Shown one piece after another: positions 1 through 8,974 of a DNA stretch of 64,000 nt. Under the pieces are notes generated by a model. That model searched no databases, was not told the origin of the DNA, and saw only the letters and a list, made by a program, of their open reading frames with translations. Position numbers and translations under genes: made by a program. Position 1 is the first letter of the stretch. Every line of letters starts with the position of its first letter. The stretch spans positions 2,356,001 to 2,420,000 of the forward strand of contig NZ_JAXCLX010000001.1 of NCBI RefSeq assembly GCF_034044635.1, read 5' to 3'. This stretch comes from Dongia rigui (GTDB lineage: Bacteria; Pseudomonadota; Alphaproteobacteria; Dongiales; Dongiaceae).

Positions 1-1365
1 GGAGCTGAGCTTGATGTCGGAGAGCAGCAGCACGCCATCAGGCCGCACCAGCTTGGTGTAGCTGCCATCGGGCTTCAGATGCTGGGTGGCGCCGTCCTCT
101 ACGCGGTAGAAGCTGCCGGCCTTGGCGGCGGTGGCGAGGAAAGGCGGCACCGGCAGTTTCTCGGCGGCGAGCTTTTCGGCGAACCAGGCGGCACCCATCT
201 GGTCGATCATCTCAAAGGGCCCGCGCTTCCAATTATAGCCGGTCTTCATGCCCTGATCGACGGCGACCACATCGTCGGCGATCTCGGGGACAAGCGAGGC
301 CGCATAAGAGAGGAGGGCGGAGAGGACCTTCCAGGCGTACTGGCCGCCCTTGTCCTTGTGTTCGACCAGCGTGCGCAAACCGCCTTTCGCCGCATCGGCG
401 GAATCGAGGCGGGCGCGATCGCTGGGGGAGTAATCGCCGGTGATGAGGTTGATCGATTCCTTGACCTTGCCCCCGCCCGCGGTGTTGAGGCGATAGAAGC
501 CACCCTTGCCTTTGCGGCCCGTGTATCCGTCGGCGATCATTTTTTCGAGGAGCGGCCAGGGCCGGCGCAGCTTCATATAGGCGTCGTCGGGTGCGAGCAG
601 GCTCGCCATGCTTTTGTCGACATGCGGCATGAGGTCGAGGCCGACGAGATCGAGCAAGCCAAAGAGGCCGGTCTTGGGGGCACCAATCGGGCGGCCCATG
701 ATGGCATCCGCTTCCTCGACGGTGAGGCCGAGATCGAGGGCGGCCGTCACCGCCGCCTGCATCCAGAAGACGCCGATGCGGTTGCCGACGAAGCCCGGCG
801 TGTCTTTCGCACGGACGATGGTCTTCCCCAGCATGCGGTCGCCGAAATCGCTGATGTCTTTCAAGACCTCAGGCCGCGTCTTCACGCCGCCGACGATTTC
901 AAGGAGGCGCATATAGCGCGGCGGGTTGAAGAAATGGGTGATGCAGAAATCGGCCTGCACGGTTTCCGGCATGCCTTCGACCAGCTTCGCCAGCGGAATG
1001 GTCGAGGTGTTGGAGGAGAGGACCGAGCCCTTCTTCCTTTTGCCTTCAAGTTTGTGATAGAGGCCCTGCTTCAAATCGATGCGCTCGATGATGGCCTCGA
1101 CCACCCAATCGACGTCGCCCAGTTGGTCGAGATCGTCCTCGATATTGCCGGGGGTGATGAGCTTGGCCGCCGCCTTCGACATCAAGGGTGCGGGGTCGGC
1201 TTTGAGCAACTTCTCAATCGCACCCTTGGCGATGGCGGAACGGTCGGTTCCGTCCTTGGGCACGATGTCGAGCAGGAGGACGGGGACACCGGCATTAGCG
1301 ATCTGGGCGGCGATGCCCGCCCCCATCACGCCGGCGCCGATGACGCAGGCTTGCTTGATGGGCAT
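1..1365 (-). CDS. 3-hydroxyacyl-CoA dehydrogenase / enoyl-CoA hydratase, N-terminal part (runs off the left edge)
   Basis: The frame stays open from an ATG at 1365 to the window edge (455 codons). The N-terminus carries the NAD-binding motif GAGVMGAGIA, followed by the 3-hydroxyacyl-CoA dehydrogenase signatures SSNTSTIPL and ITHFFNPPRY. A segment near codon 415 (GSFYRVEDG) is typical of the end of the second dehydrogenase domain. In FadN-type fusions an enoyl-CoA hydratase domain follows; that part lies outside the window, so the fusion is inferred. The enzyme would oxidise 3-hydroxyacyl-CoA in beta-oxidation. Its start overlaps the thiolase stop by one base (TGATG), so the two genes are translationally coupled. 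Confidence 0.9.
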   Translation of the reverse strand, partial: MPIKQACVIGAGVMGAGIAAQIANAGVPVLLLDIVPKDGTDRSAIAKGAIEKLLKADPAPLMSKAAAKLITPGNIEDDLDQLGDVDWVVEAIIERIDLKQGLYHKLEGKRKKGSVLSSNTSTIPLAKLVEGMPETVQADFCITHFFNPPRYMRLLEIVGGVKTRPEVLKDISDFGDRMLGKTIVRAKDTPGFVGNRIGVFWMQAAVTAALDLGLTVEEADAIMGRPIGAPKTGLFGLLDLVGLDLMPHVDKSMASLLAPDDAYMKLRRPWPLLEKMIADGYTGRKGKGGFYRLNTAGGGKVKESINLITGDYSPSDRARLDSADAAKGGLRTLVEHKDKGGQYAWKVLSALLSYAASLVPEIADDVVAVDQGMKTGYNWKRGPFEMIDQMGAAWFAEKLAAEKLPVPPFLATAAKAGSFYRVEDGATQHLKPDGSYTKLVRPDGVLLLSDIKLSS

Positions 1366-2501
1366 CAGATGGCCTCCAGGATGGTGGCGATGCCCTGGCC
1401 GCCGCCGATGCATTGGGTGGCCAGAGCAAACTTCTTGCCCTCGCGCTTGAGCAACGACGCGGCCTTCCCTGTGATGCGGGCGCCGGTCGCGCCCAGCGGA
1501 TGGCCGATGGCAATGGCGCCGCCGTCGAGATTGACCTTTTTCACATCGATCTTGAGGTCGCGGATGCAGGCCAAGGATTGCGAGGCGAAGGCTTCGTTGA
1601 GCTCGATGATGTCGATGTCATCGATGGTGAGGCCGGCGCGTTTAAGCGCGCGCTGCGTCGCCGTCACCGGGCCAATGCCCATGATCTCCGGCGCGCAGCC
1701 GGCAACCGAGATGGCGCGGATCTTGGCAAGGATGGGGAGATTGTGCGACTTCGCATAATCGAGCGAGGTGACGAGGCAAGCAGCCGACCCGTCGGTCAAG
1801 GGCGAGGAGGTGCCGGCGGTCACCGACCCGGCCGCATCAAAGGCCGGCTTCAGCCCGGCAAGGCCCTCGGCATTGGTGTCGGGGCGGATGGTGCCGTCTT
1901 CCGTGATGGTTTCCTTGCCAGAGACGATCGGCACGATCTCGTCCTTGAACTTCCCGGCGGCCCGCGCGGCCGCGGCCTTCTTCTGGCTTTCGACGGCGAA
2001 GGCTTCCTGCTCGGCGCGGCTGATCTTGTATTTGTTGGCGACATTCTCCGCCGTGATCCCCATCGAGACATAGGCCGCGGGCAGGCGTTCATTGAGCGCC
2101 GGGTTTGGCATGGGATTGAAGCCCAGCATGGGGACGCGGGTCATGCTTTCGATGCCGGCGCAGATGAAGACGTCGCCGGCACCCAGCGCGATGGCGCCGG
2201 CCGCGACGTGAATGCCCTGCATCGAGGAACCACAAAAACGATTGATGGTGGCGCCGGCAACCGATTGCGGGAGCCCCGCGATCATGCCGACCAGCTTGGC
2301 CACATTGAAGCCCTGCTCGCCTTCCGGGAAGGCGCAGCCCATCAGCAGATCTTCGATATCGTTGGGTTCGACCTTGGTCTTGTCGACGATGGATTTAACG
2401 ACCGCGGCGGCGAGATCGTCGGGCCGCACCTTGATGAGCGCGCCTTTGTTGGCGAGATGGAAGGGCGAGCGCTGATAGGCGACGATGACGGCTTCTTTCA
2501 T
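1365..2501 (-). CDS. fadA: acetyl-CoA C-acyltransferase (3-ketoacyl-CoA thiolase)
   Basis: 378 aa, the usual thiolase length. The acylated cysteine lies in NRFCGSSMQ near residue 91, and the catalytic pair is in GHPLGATGAR and CIGGGQG at the C-terminus. The enzyme cleaves 3-ketoacyl-CoA to acetyl-CoA and a shortened acyl-CoA, the last step of beta-oxidation. The ATG at 2501 follows a purine-rich GGGGGAA. The gene sits 14 bases after the acyl-CoA ligase and overlaps the downstream dehydrogenase gene, so the three form one minus-strand operon. A biosynthetic acetoacetyl-CoA thiolase cannot be excluded from sequence alone, but the neighbours favour degradation. Confidence 0.92.
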   Translation of the reverse strand: MKEAVIVAYQRSPFHLANKGALIKVRPDDLAAAVVKSIVDKTKVEPNDIEDLLMGCAFPEGEQGFNVAKLVGMIAGLPQSVAGATINRFCGSSMQGIHVAAGAIALGAGDVFICAGIESMTRVPMLGFNPMPNPALNERLPAAYVSMGITAENVANKYKISRAEQEAFAVESQKKAAAARAAGKFKDEIVPIVSGKETITEDGTIRPDTNAEGLAGLKPAFDAAGSVTAGTSSPLTDGSAACLVTSLDYAKSHNLPILAKIRAISVAGCAPEIMGIGPVTATQRALKRAGLTIDDIDIIELNEAFASQSLACIRDLKIDVKKVNLDGGAIAIGHPLGATGARITGKAASLLKREGKKFALATQCIGGGQGIATILEAI

Positions 2502-2515
2502 GACGGCTTTCCCCC

Positions 2516-4231
2516 TTAGGGCTTTGTTGCGGTGGCGGCGCGGGCTTTTTCCTCGTCCACCAGATTTTTCTTCAGGATCTTGCCGATGATGCTTTTCGGC
2601 AGATCGTCGCGGAATTCATAAAAGCGCGGCTTCTCGATCTTGGAGAGGCGCGTCTCCAGGAATGCATCGAGCGTTTCCTGGTTGCACGCTGCACCGTCTT
2701 TCAGCACAACGAAGGCCTTGATGTTCTGCCCGCGATAGGGATCGTCGATACCAATGACGGCGCATTCCTTCACCGCCGGGTGCTGGTAGAGCGCCTCTTC
2801 GATGACGCGCGGATAGACCTTGAAGCCCGACGCGTTGATCATTTCCTTGAGGCGGTCGGTGATGAAGACGAAGCCTTCCTCATCGATATGGCCGACATCG
2901 CCGGTGTGGAGGCAGCCGTCCTTGATGACCTCGTCGGTGGCATCCGGGCGCTTCCAGTAACCCAGCATCACCTGGGGGCCGCGAAAGCAGATCTCGCCCT
3001 TTTCGCCGGGCTTCATGCGCGTCACACCATCCTCCAGCGACACGATCTCGCAGGAGGTGAAGGGATAGGGTAGGCCGATCGACCCGGTCTTCCCGCCGGT
3101 ATTCACGGGATTGCAGGAACAGACCGGGGAGGCTTCCGAAAGGCCATAGCCCTCGATCAACCGGCAACCGCTTTCTTCCTCGAACTTCTTCCGCACCTCA
3201 ACGGGCAAGGGCGCGCCGCCGGAAATGGCGAAGATGAGCGAGGTAAGGTCGAAATCCTTGAACTGCGGAAAGTTCAGGAGCGCGTTGAAAAGTGTGGGCA
3301 CGCCGACCAGTGCCGTCGGGCGCTTCGAATGGATGAGACGCAGCAGCTTCAACGTGTCGAATTTCGGCTCCAGGATCATGGCGCCGCCGACCGACAGCGT
3401 GAAATTCATGACACATGTCATGGCAAAGGCATGGAACAGCGGCAGCACGCCGATGGTCTTCGATTGCGGGTTGTCGACGGTATAGAACCAGCGCTTCGAC
3501 TGGATGGCGTTCACATAGACATTGGCGTGGCTGAGCATGGCCCCCTTGGGGATGCCGGTCGTGCCGCCGGTATACTGCAACAGCGCCACGGCCTTTCCCG
3601 TGTCGATCTCGACAGGAGCGTAAGCACCGTCGTTATGGACCAGATCCTTGTAGGCGATGTGGCGGCTGTCGATCTTCATGCGCGCATGGGCCGAGCGCAT
3701 GACGAAGGGATAGACCAGGTTCTTCGGAAACGGCAGTTGGTGCGCCATCGGGCAGACGATGACCGATTTGACGCGGCTTTTCATCAGCACCGCGTCGAGC
3801 TTGGGGAGCAATTGGGTGACATCCAGCGTCACCATGAAGTCGACCTCGGCATCGGCGATCTGCCGCTCGATCTCCGGCTCGGCGTAAAGCGGATTGAAAT
3901 TGACCAGCGTGGCGCCTGCCTTCAGGGCACCGTGATAGAAGATGACGAAATAGGGGCAGTTGGGCAGAAAGAGACCCAGCCGCATGCCGGGCTTGAGGCC
4001 CACCTGCTGCAGGCCCTTGGCGACCTTGTCGCTCTCGCGCTTCACCTCGGCGTAAGTGTAGTGCTTGTCGAGGAAGTCGATGCAGTCATTGTCGGGATAG
4101 ACCGCGGCACTGTCGTCAAGCAGCGCATAAACCGGCTTCGCCACGATCGGCGTCGCCGCGTCCACCTCGGGCGGATAGCTCGCGACCCAAGGCTTCGCCG
4201 TGCCGAATTCCTGCAGCGACGTGGCGTTCAT
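2516..4231 (-). CDS. fadD: long-chain fatty-acid--CoA ligase
   Basis: 571 aa from the ATG at 4231, chosen because AGGAGG lies five bases upstream; an in-frame extension to 4285 has no such site. Adenylate-forming enzyme motifs are present in order: YTGGTTGIPKGAML (P-loop-like), EGYGLSEASP, HTGDVGHIDEEGFV and DRLKEMINASGFKVYP, ending with the catalytic lysine region SIIGKILKKNL. It activates fatty acids to acyl-CoA with ATP and thereby feeds the thiolase and dehydrogenase downstream. It is probably the first gene of the operon. The 206-base gap to the divergent membrane protein gene should hold both promoters; no clear -35/-10 pair was recognised there. Confidence 0.93.
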   Translation of the reverse strand: MNATSLQEFGTAKPWVASYPPEVDAATPIVAKPVYALLDDSAAVYPDNDCIDFLDKHYTYAEVKRESDKVAKGLQQVGLKPGMRLGLFLPNCPYFVIFYHGALKAGATLVNFNPLYAEPEIERQIADAEVDFMVTLDVTQLLPKLDAVLMKSRVKSVIVCPMAHQLPFPKNLVYPFVMRSAHARMKIDSRHIAYKDLVHNDGAYAPVEIDTGKAVALLQYTGGTTGIPKGAMLSHANVYVNAIQSKRWFYTVDNPQSKTIGVLPLFHAFAMTCVMNFTLSVGGAMILEPKFDTLKLLRLIHSKRPTALVGVPTLFNALLNFPQFKDFDLTSLIFAISGGAPLPVEVRKKFEEESGCRLIEGYGLSEASPVCSCNPVNTGGKTGSIGLPYPFTSCEIVSLEDGVTRMKPGEKGEICFRGPQVMLGYWKRPDATDEVIKDGCLHTGDVGHIDEEGFVFITDRLKEMINASGFKVYPRVIEEALYQHPAVKECAVIGIDDPYRGQNIKAFVVLKDGAACNQETLDAFLETRLSKIEKPRFYEFRDDLPKSIIGKILKKNLVDEEKARAATATKP

Positions 4232-4437
4232 GACCCTCCTACCGACCGCGGCGCCGTACTTTTCCCCTGACGGGTGCCGGATCAAGCCCAGAACATTAAA
4301 GACATTCTTTAGCCATCAAGGCAAAGGAATGGTTAATGACGGAGGTGGGTACACTGCTCGGTAGAAGCCAAGCGCCCCGCTATGCTAGGAATGATCGAGA
4401 AATATTTTCGCTTTCGGCCAATAGTTAGCAGGGGCAC

Positions 4438-5424
4438 ATGTCTGACACGCAGATTGCTGCGGCGCAGCAAAAAAGATGGAGCTTCTGGCCGCATCTCGCC
4501 TTTTCGACACTGCTGTCACTGATCATGCCTTATCTCGGTTCGACCTATCTGGGGCTGAAAAGCCCGGATAAGAAGATTGAGTGGCAGCGCAAGGCCATGC
4601 CGATCAGCGCGGCCATGCTGGCAGCGATCGCTATTCCCTATCTGCTAAACCTCAGCCTTGCCCCGCTGATCTTTTTTGCTCTGGCCTGGGCACTGAATGG
4701 AATCGCATCCGTCGTGGTGCTGTGGCGCGCGGCTTTGCGGTCGGATGCGAGCATCAGCATCGCACCGAGCGGCTTTAATTCGTTGCTTTTAGTGTTCAAC
4801 ATTCTGGTCTTTGCCTGGCTCGGCTCGCTAAGCTTTACCTGGCCGGACATTAGCCTGTTTAGAGCGACAGAGACGACGCCCGTCGTGGCCACCGGCGATC
4901 TGCTCTATGGGTTGAAATATACCCCGATCACCGATGACAACGGGTGGTCGCGGCGGGATCAAAGCGGCCGTATTGAGCGCGGCCAGTTGCTGCTGGCGAG
5001 GATTGAAGGCAAGGAAAGCCTTGTCCGCGTTCTGGCGGTTCCGGGCGACATTTTCGCGACGGCAGACGACGCCTTGCTGATCAATGGATCGCGTGTGTCT
5101 TTGCGCAGCCTCACCGAACCATGGGACAAGGACCGACTGAACAAGCTTGCCCATGACATCGCCACAGCCGGCGACATCGCCGGTGCTGACGCGCTGGATC
5201 AGCTTGTGCAGAGCCAAGCGAAGGTCGTCCAGACAAAGCGCTTGCTCGTCGCCCGCGACGCCGCTTTTCTGAAGCCGGCATTTGGCGCTGCTGTCCCGGT
5301 CCTTGAGATATCCGAGGAGGATGTCGTCCTGGTGCCCTGGGCCAAGTTCTGGAGCATGGGGGATCACCCCGGCGCGAAGAGCGACATCGCCCAGCCCAGC
5401 AATCTCTTTTTTAGAGGTTCCTGA
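4438..5424 (+). CDS. multi-spanning membrane protein with degenerate signal-peptidase (S26-like) domain
   Basis: 328 aa, start supported by CAGGGG six bases upstream. About four membrane segments lie within residues 17-135, followed by a domain that aligns by eye with type I signal peptidases. PVVATGD (148-154) matches the P-T-L-x-x-G-D of box B, LVRVLAVPGD (195-204) matches box D, and WSMGDHPGAKSD (305-316) matches box E. Where the nucleophilic Ser should be there is Glu145, and where the general-base Lys should be there is Val196, so proteolytic activity is unlikely. It sits ten bases before a paralogue. Function is unknown; a scaffold or substrate-binding role would be a guess. Confidence 0.7.
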   Translation: MSDTQIAAAQQKRWSFWPHLAFSTLLSLIMPYLGSTYLGLKSPDKKIEWQRKAMPISAAMLAAIAIPYLLNLSLAPLIFFALAWALNGIASVVVLWRAALRSDASISIAPSGFNSLLLVFNILVFAWLGSLSFTWPDISLFRATETTPVVATGDLLYGLKYTPITDDNGWSRRDQSGRIERGQLLLARIEGKESLVRVLAVPGDIFATADDALLINGSRVSLRSLTEPWDKDRLNKLAHDIATAGDIAGADALDQLVQSQAKVVQTKRLLVARDAAFLKPAFGAAVPVLEISEEDVVLVPWAKFWSMGDHPGAKSDIAQPSNLFFRGS

Positions 5425-5434
5425 GGGCCTTCTG

Positions 5435-6404
5435 ATGACCGCGACGGACGCTACACCTTCTAAGCAGCCGAGGCATCTGTGGCTGCATGTTCTGCGCGCC
5501 GCCTTGGCATCCCCTATCCTTCCGGACGCCGGTCATCGATATCTCGGCATGCCGTTGAAGGCTCATGCGCTAAACAATGAGTCGTCGCCTTTTGGCATCA
5601 TACCGATGGTCGTGGGTTGGATTTTCGTCTTGCTGGTTTTTGTCCTAGCGGACAGCGACATCAATAGTCTGATCTTATGCGCCGTGGTCTGGCTGGCCAT
5701 CGGCTTGTGGTCCGGCATCAAAATGCTCCGCTGGGTCAGAGCGCACCCACGCGACGTTTGTACAGTGCCGTTCAACATCAGTAGCACCACCATCGGTAAC
5801 CTGATCTGGATTCCGATTTTCGGCTGGCTTATCCTGGGCCAAGGATCTGCACCGACCTACTTCTTTCGGGTAGAGACCGGCACGCCGCTGGCAAAGGCAG
5901 GCGACATCCTTTACGCCATCGATTTTTCCAGAAGCAGAGTGGATATCGGGCGCGGCCAACTTCTACTGGCTAACGTCGACTCTCAACCGACTCTCGTGCG
6001 CGTGATCGGCATCCCCGGCGACCTGGTAGGGATCGGCTCATATGCCATTCATGTTAACGCCCATATCATCCGCATCGGCGCCTCCTGACCGAGACCGAAG
6101 CGACGCGCGGGCCTATCTATCGGGTATCGCAGGCGCGCTGGCTTATCCGGGCGATACCTGGCGCGATACCGAGATGGCGGGTAGTCCAGAGGCGTTGTTG
6201 AGCAAAGATCCCGTCATTCTGAGTGATGGCAGATACATGGTTGCACGCGACGGCGATGTTCTGTCGCCGCGTCTGGCTTTCTTGCCGACAACCATCATTT
6301 CCAGCCGCGATATTATCGCCGTGCCTTGGGCAAAGATCGGATTCCTGCAAGGTATGCCGGGTCAATCGAGCGGGATTGCCCAACCCAAAATGCCGGAACG
6401 TTAG
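5435..6404 (+). pseudogene. second S26-like membrane protein, interrupted by a frameshift
   Basis: A paralogue of the preceding gene. The ATG at 5435 follows GAGGG. It has membrane segments, then TPLAKAGD and LVRVIGIPGDLV matching boxes B and D. The first frame stops at TGA 6086-6088 just after box D. Homology resumes in the next frame, from about 6072 to TAG 6402-6404, with SRDIIAVPWAKIG matching EEDVVLVPWAKFW of the neighbour. A single-base indel between roughly 6060 and 6090 explains this. It may be a real pseudogene, a sequencing error, or less likely programmed frameshifting. Catalytic Ser and Lys are missing here too: Thr stands in the Ser position and Val in the Lys position. Confidence 0.65.
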
Positions 6405-6408
6405 CCCC

Positions 6409-7191
6409 TCACCCCAATCCCAGCTGCGTGATCACCTTCGCGAAGTCGTCGGCGAAGTTGCTGCCGGCTCTGAGGACTGGGGCGCCGGTGGGGAGGCGGT
6501 TGAAATCGGCGGAATCGAGTTCCTGGCTGGTGAGCACCGCGCAGGGGATTTTTTCAGTGACTGCCACGGCTTTGAGCGCGCGAATGAGATCGACGCCGGT
6601 CAGGCCCTTCATCACCTGCGAGGTGATGACCATGTCCGGGCGCACACGTAGCGCCGTGGTGAGGCCTTCGATCGGGTCGCTGACCGTGTTGACACGGAAA
6701 CCGCAGGCCATGATCTGCTTGGAGAGTATCTTTGCAACGGCGCGTGCCGGGGTGATGAGGAGGATCTCGACATTGCGGATCTCGACGTCACCGGGCGAGA
6801 AGCTGCGGTTGACATGCGATGGCAGGGTGCGCACCAGCTGGGCGATCTCGTCATCGTCCGGCTGGGATTTCCGTTCCAACAGCTGGCCCAGCACGTCGCA
6901 GAAGCCCTGCGCATCACGCTGCGTCTTGTCGGTCCAGTCGCCGCTGTCGTTGAGATAGCCCTCGAAGCGCTGCGCCACCAGGGTGATCGCGGGAAAGCCG
7001 AACGAGGCGCCGGTGATGCGCAGATTGTGCGCGTGCTCAAGGAGCGCCGGTGCGTTGTCGTCATTGGCGCCTTTCTCGGCGATCTCGTCGAGCAGGCGAT
7101 TCATCTCGGCAAGGCGCGTCGTCGCCTCGTCATGGAATTCGAGCTCGGCCTTCTGGGTCAGCTCGTCGATATTCGCGCCGGATACTTTCAC
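6409..7191 (-). CDS. HPt domain plus degenerate response-regulator receiver protein
   Basis: 260 aa, GTG start with GGGAAAGAG upstream. The N-terminal half carries a histidine-phosphotransfer motif, AHNLRITGASFGF, with His55 as the likely phospho-acceptor. The C-terminal half (about 138-258) has the receiver pattern VEILLITPAR...RPDMVITSQVMKGLTG. However, the acidic pocket is replaced by Thr-Pro, the phospho-acceptor Asp by Ser191, and no conserved Lys is visible near the end. It is therefore a phosphotransfer protein fused to a pseudo-receiver. No histidine kinase lies nearby, so its partner is unknown. The gene is convergent with the S26-like pair, with a four-base gap. Confidence 0.7.
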   Translation of the reverse strand: MKVSGANIDELTQKAELEFHDEATTRLAEMNRLLDEIAEKGANDDNAPALLEHAHNLRITGASFGFPAITLVAQRFEGYLNDSGDWTDKTQRDAQGFCDVLGQLLERKSQPDDDEIAQLVRTLPSHVNRSFSPGDVEIRNVEILLITPARAVAKILSKQIMACGFRVNTVSDPIEGLTTALRVRPDMVITSQVMKGLTGVDLIRALKAVAVTEKIPCAVLTSQELDSADFNRLPTGAPVLRAGSNFADDFAKVITQLGLG

Positions 7192-7396
7192 GGGTCAGCT
7201 CTTTCCCTGGTATTTCGTGGCCGTGGCATTTTGTGGATTGCGCCGCGAAATTGGCCATTTGCGGGCAAGCACATTGATCGGCCATCTGAGCGACAGCCGA
7301 ACGCGCGCCCGCAGCATGAGCGCCAGAAAGTTTAAAAGTAGTGAATGGGCCTACATTCCCAGGTAATGGTCTTGGGAATAACGGCTCTCGTGGCTG

Positions 7397-7852
7397 TCAG
7401 GCGGCCTTCTCGACGGCGACGATGGCGCCGCGCAAGGCCACGACCTTGACCTTGGTGCCGGCCGCCAGATCTTCGCCCTCACAGCGCCAGACAGTGTCGT
7501 CGATCTTGATCTGGCCACGGCCGTTGACGATCGGTTCCGACAGCGTCGCGTTGCGCCCCAGCAGCTGCTCGCCGCGGCGGTTGAGGGTCATGTCGTCGCT
7601 CTTGATCACCAGGCTGTGGCGGAAGCGATACCAGCCAAGCACCGAGACGGCCGAGAGCAACGCAAAAACGAGGACCTGGTTTTCCCAGGTGAGACCCGGC
7701 GCCACCAGCGCCACGACCGACGTCACAAGGGCCGCCCCGCCCAGCCAGATGAAGAAGAAGCCGGGGGTGAGGATCTCGACCCCGGCCAAGGCCGCGGCCA
7801 GAATCAGCCAGTGCCAGAACTCCAGGTCGAAGGTGAAACCGATATCGCTCAT
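7397..7852 (-). CDS. NfeD-family membrane protein
   Basis: 151 aa from the ATG at 7852. Two or three hydrophobic segments occur in the first 75 residues (WHWLILAAALAGVEIL, FFFIWLGGAALVTSVVALV, VLVFALLSAVSVLGW), followed by an OB-fold beta-barrel (about 90-150) with the signature GRNATLSEPIVNGRGQIKI. Short NfeD proteins assist SPFH/stomatin proteins in membrane microdomains. The gene lies 62 bases downstream of the stomatin gene on the same strand, the classic pairing. A perfect 16-base tandem duplication covers its ribosome-binding region; an upstream in-frame TTG would add seven residues. Confidence 0.88.
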   Translation of the reverse strand: MSDIGFTFDLEFWHWLILAAALAGVEILTPGFFFIWLGGAALVTSVVALVAPGLTWENQVLVFALLSAVSVLGWYRFRHSLVIKSDDMTLNRRGEQLLGRNATLSEPIVNGRGQIKIDDTVWRCEGEDLAAGTKVKVVALRGAIVAVEKAA

Positions 7853-7853
7853 C

Positions 7854-7885
7854 GCAAATGTTCCTGGGGGCAAATGTTCCTGGGG
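7854..7885. repeat. perfect 16-bp tandem duplication over the nfeD ribosome-binding site
   Basis: GCAAATGTTCCTGGGG occurs at 7854-7869 and again immediately at 7870-7885. On the minus strand each copy gives CCAGGAA, a Shine-Dalgarno-like site, so the nfeD leader has two. The degenerate continuation TGCAAGAGATCCTGG looks like a third, decayed unit. Confidence 0.85.
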
Positions 7886-7914
7886 TGCAAGAGATCCTGG
7901 TGTTATGCCGGGCT

Positions 7915-8868
7915 TCAGGTCCTGGGCAGGCTGGAGCGGCGCGTGTCGTCACGATCGCCCAAAGCCGATTTTGCGAGTTCGGCAATGCCGCCGAGGGCGC
8001 CGATCACATTGCTGGCCTCGAGCGGCATCAGGATGACTTTCTGGTTGTTAGCGCTCGCCAGCTTTTCCAGCGCTTCCGTGTAGCGAATACCGAGGAAGTA
8101 GTTGACGGCCTGCACGCTGCCCTTGCTGATGGCGTCGGACACCGAGGCCGTGGCCTTGGCTTCCGCTTCCGCGAGGCGTTCGCGCGCTTCGGCGTTGCGG
8201 AAGGCCGCTTCCTTCTCGCCCTCCGCCTTCAGAATGGCGGATTGCTTCTCGCCCTCGGCCTTCAGAATGGCGGCCTGGCGCAGACCTTCGGCTTCGAGAA
8301 TGGCGGCGCGCTTGTCGCGCTCGGCCTTCATCTGACGGCCCATGCTTTCAACGAGGTCCTTGGGCGGCGCAATGTCCTTGATCTCGATACGTGTCACCTT
8401 GATGCCCCAGGGCTGGGTCGCATCATCAACCACATGCAGAAGCTGCGCGTTGATCTTGTCGCGCAAGGACAGCAATTCGTCGAGATCCATGCCGCCCATC
8501 ACGGTGCGGATATTGGTCATGGTGAGGTTGAGGATCGCGTTTTCGAGATCGTTCACTTCGTAAGCCGCCTTGGCGGCATCCAGCACCTGATAAAAGACGA
8601 CGCCGTCGACGCTGACCATGGCGTTGTCCTTGGTGATCACTTCCTGCGTCGGCACGTCGAGCACCGATTCCATCATGTTGATCTTGGCGCCGACGCGGTC
8701 GAAGAAGGGAATGATGAAATTGAGGCCGGGGCGCAGGGTCAGCGTATAGCGGCCGAAGCGCTCGATGGTCCATTCACGGCCCTGCGGCACCGATTTGATG
8801 CCCATGAAGACGAGCAGAACGGCGACAAACAATACGACGATGACGAAAATGGCGAACGTGCTGAGCAT
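7915..8868 (-). CDS. qmcA: SPFH-domain protein, stomatin/paraslipin family (QmcA-like)
   Basis: 317 aa from the ATG at 8868, preceded by GGGGAAG. One N-terminal membrane segment ([19 protein letters not shown]) is followed by an SPFH domain beginning [20 protein letters not shown], then a charged coiled coil (about 190-250) containing three AILKAEGEK-like repeats. Such proteins oligomerise on the cytoplasmic face of the membrane and organise microdomains, protecting or recruiting membrane proteases. The downstream nfeD gene is its usual partner. The repeated coiled-coil units are also visible as near-repeats in the DNA around 8215-8290. Confidence 0.93.
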   Translation of the reverse strand: MLSTFAIFVIVVLFVAVLLVFMGIKSVPQGREWTIERFGRYTLTLRPGLNFIIPFFDRVGAKINMMESVLDVPTQEVITKDNAMVSVDGVVFYQVLDAAKAAYEVNDLENAILNLTMTNIRTVMGGMDLDELLSLRDKINAQLLHVVDDATQPWGIKVTRIEIKDIAPPKDLVESMGRQMKAERDKRAAILEAEGLRQAAILKAEGEKQSAILKAEGEKEAAFRNAEARERLAEAEAKATASVSDAISKGSVQAVNYFLGIRYTEALEKLASANNQKVILMPLEASNVIGALGGIAELAKSALGDRDDTRRSSLPRT

Positions 8869-8974
8869 GGATGCTTCCCCCAAAGCGATGATCCGGCGAT
8901 TGTTACACAACCAGAAAGCTTTTGAAATGTGGGGATGATTGGCGGCGATTCAAGGATGACGCGGATCGCTGCCG

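Noticed and set aside
79-1758. Long plus-strand open frame opposite the hydroxyacyl-CoA dehydrogenase and thiolase genes
   Set aside because: Its protein has no family features, while the minus strand encodes clear enzyme motifs. Long antisense frames are common at this GC content.
5282-5434. A longer start for the second S26-like protein inside the first gene
   Set aside because: It would overlap the first gene by over 140 bases; the ATG at 5435 has a ribosome site and matches the paralogue's N-terminus.
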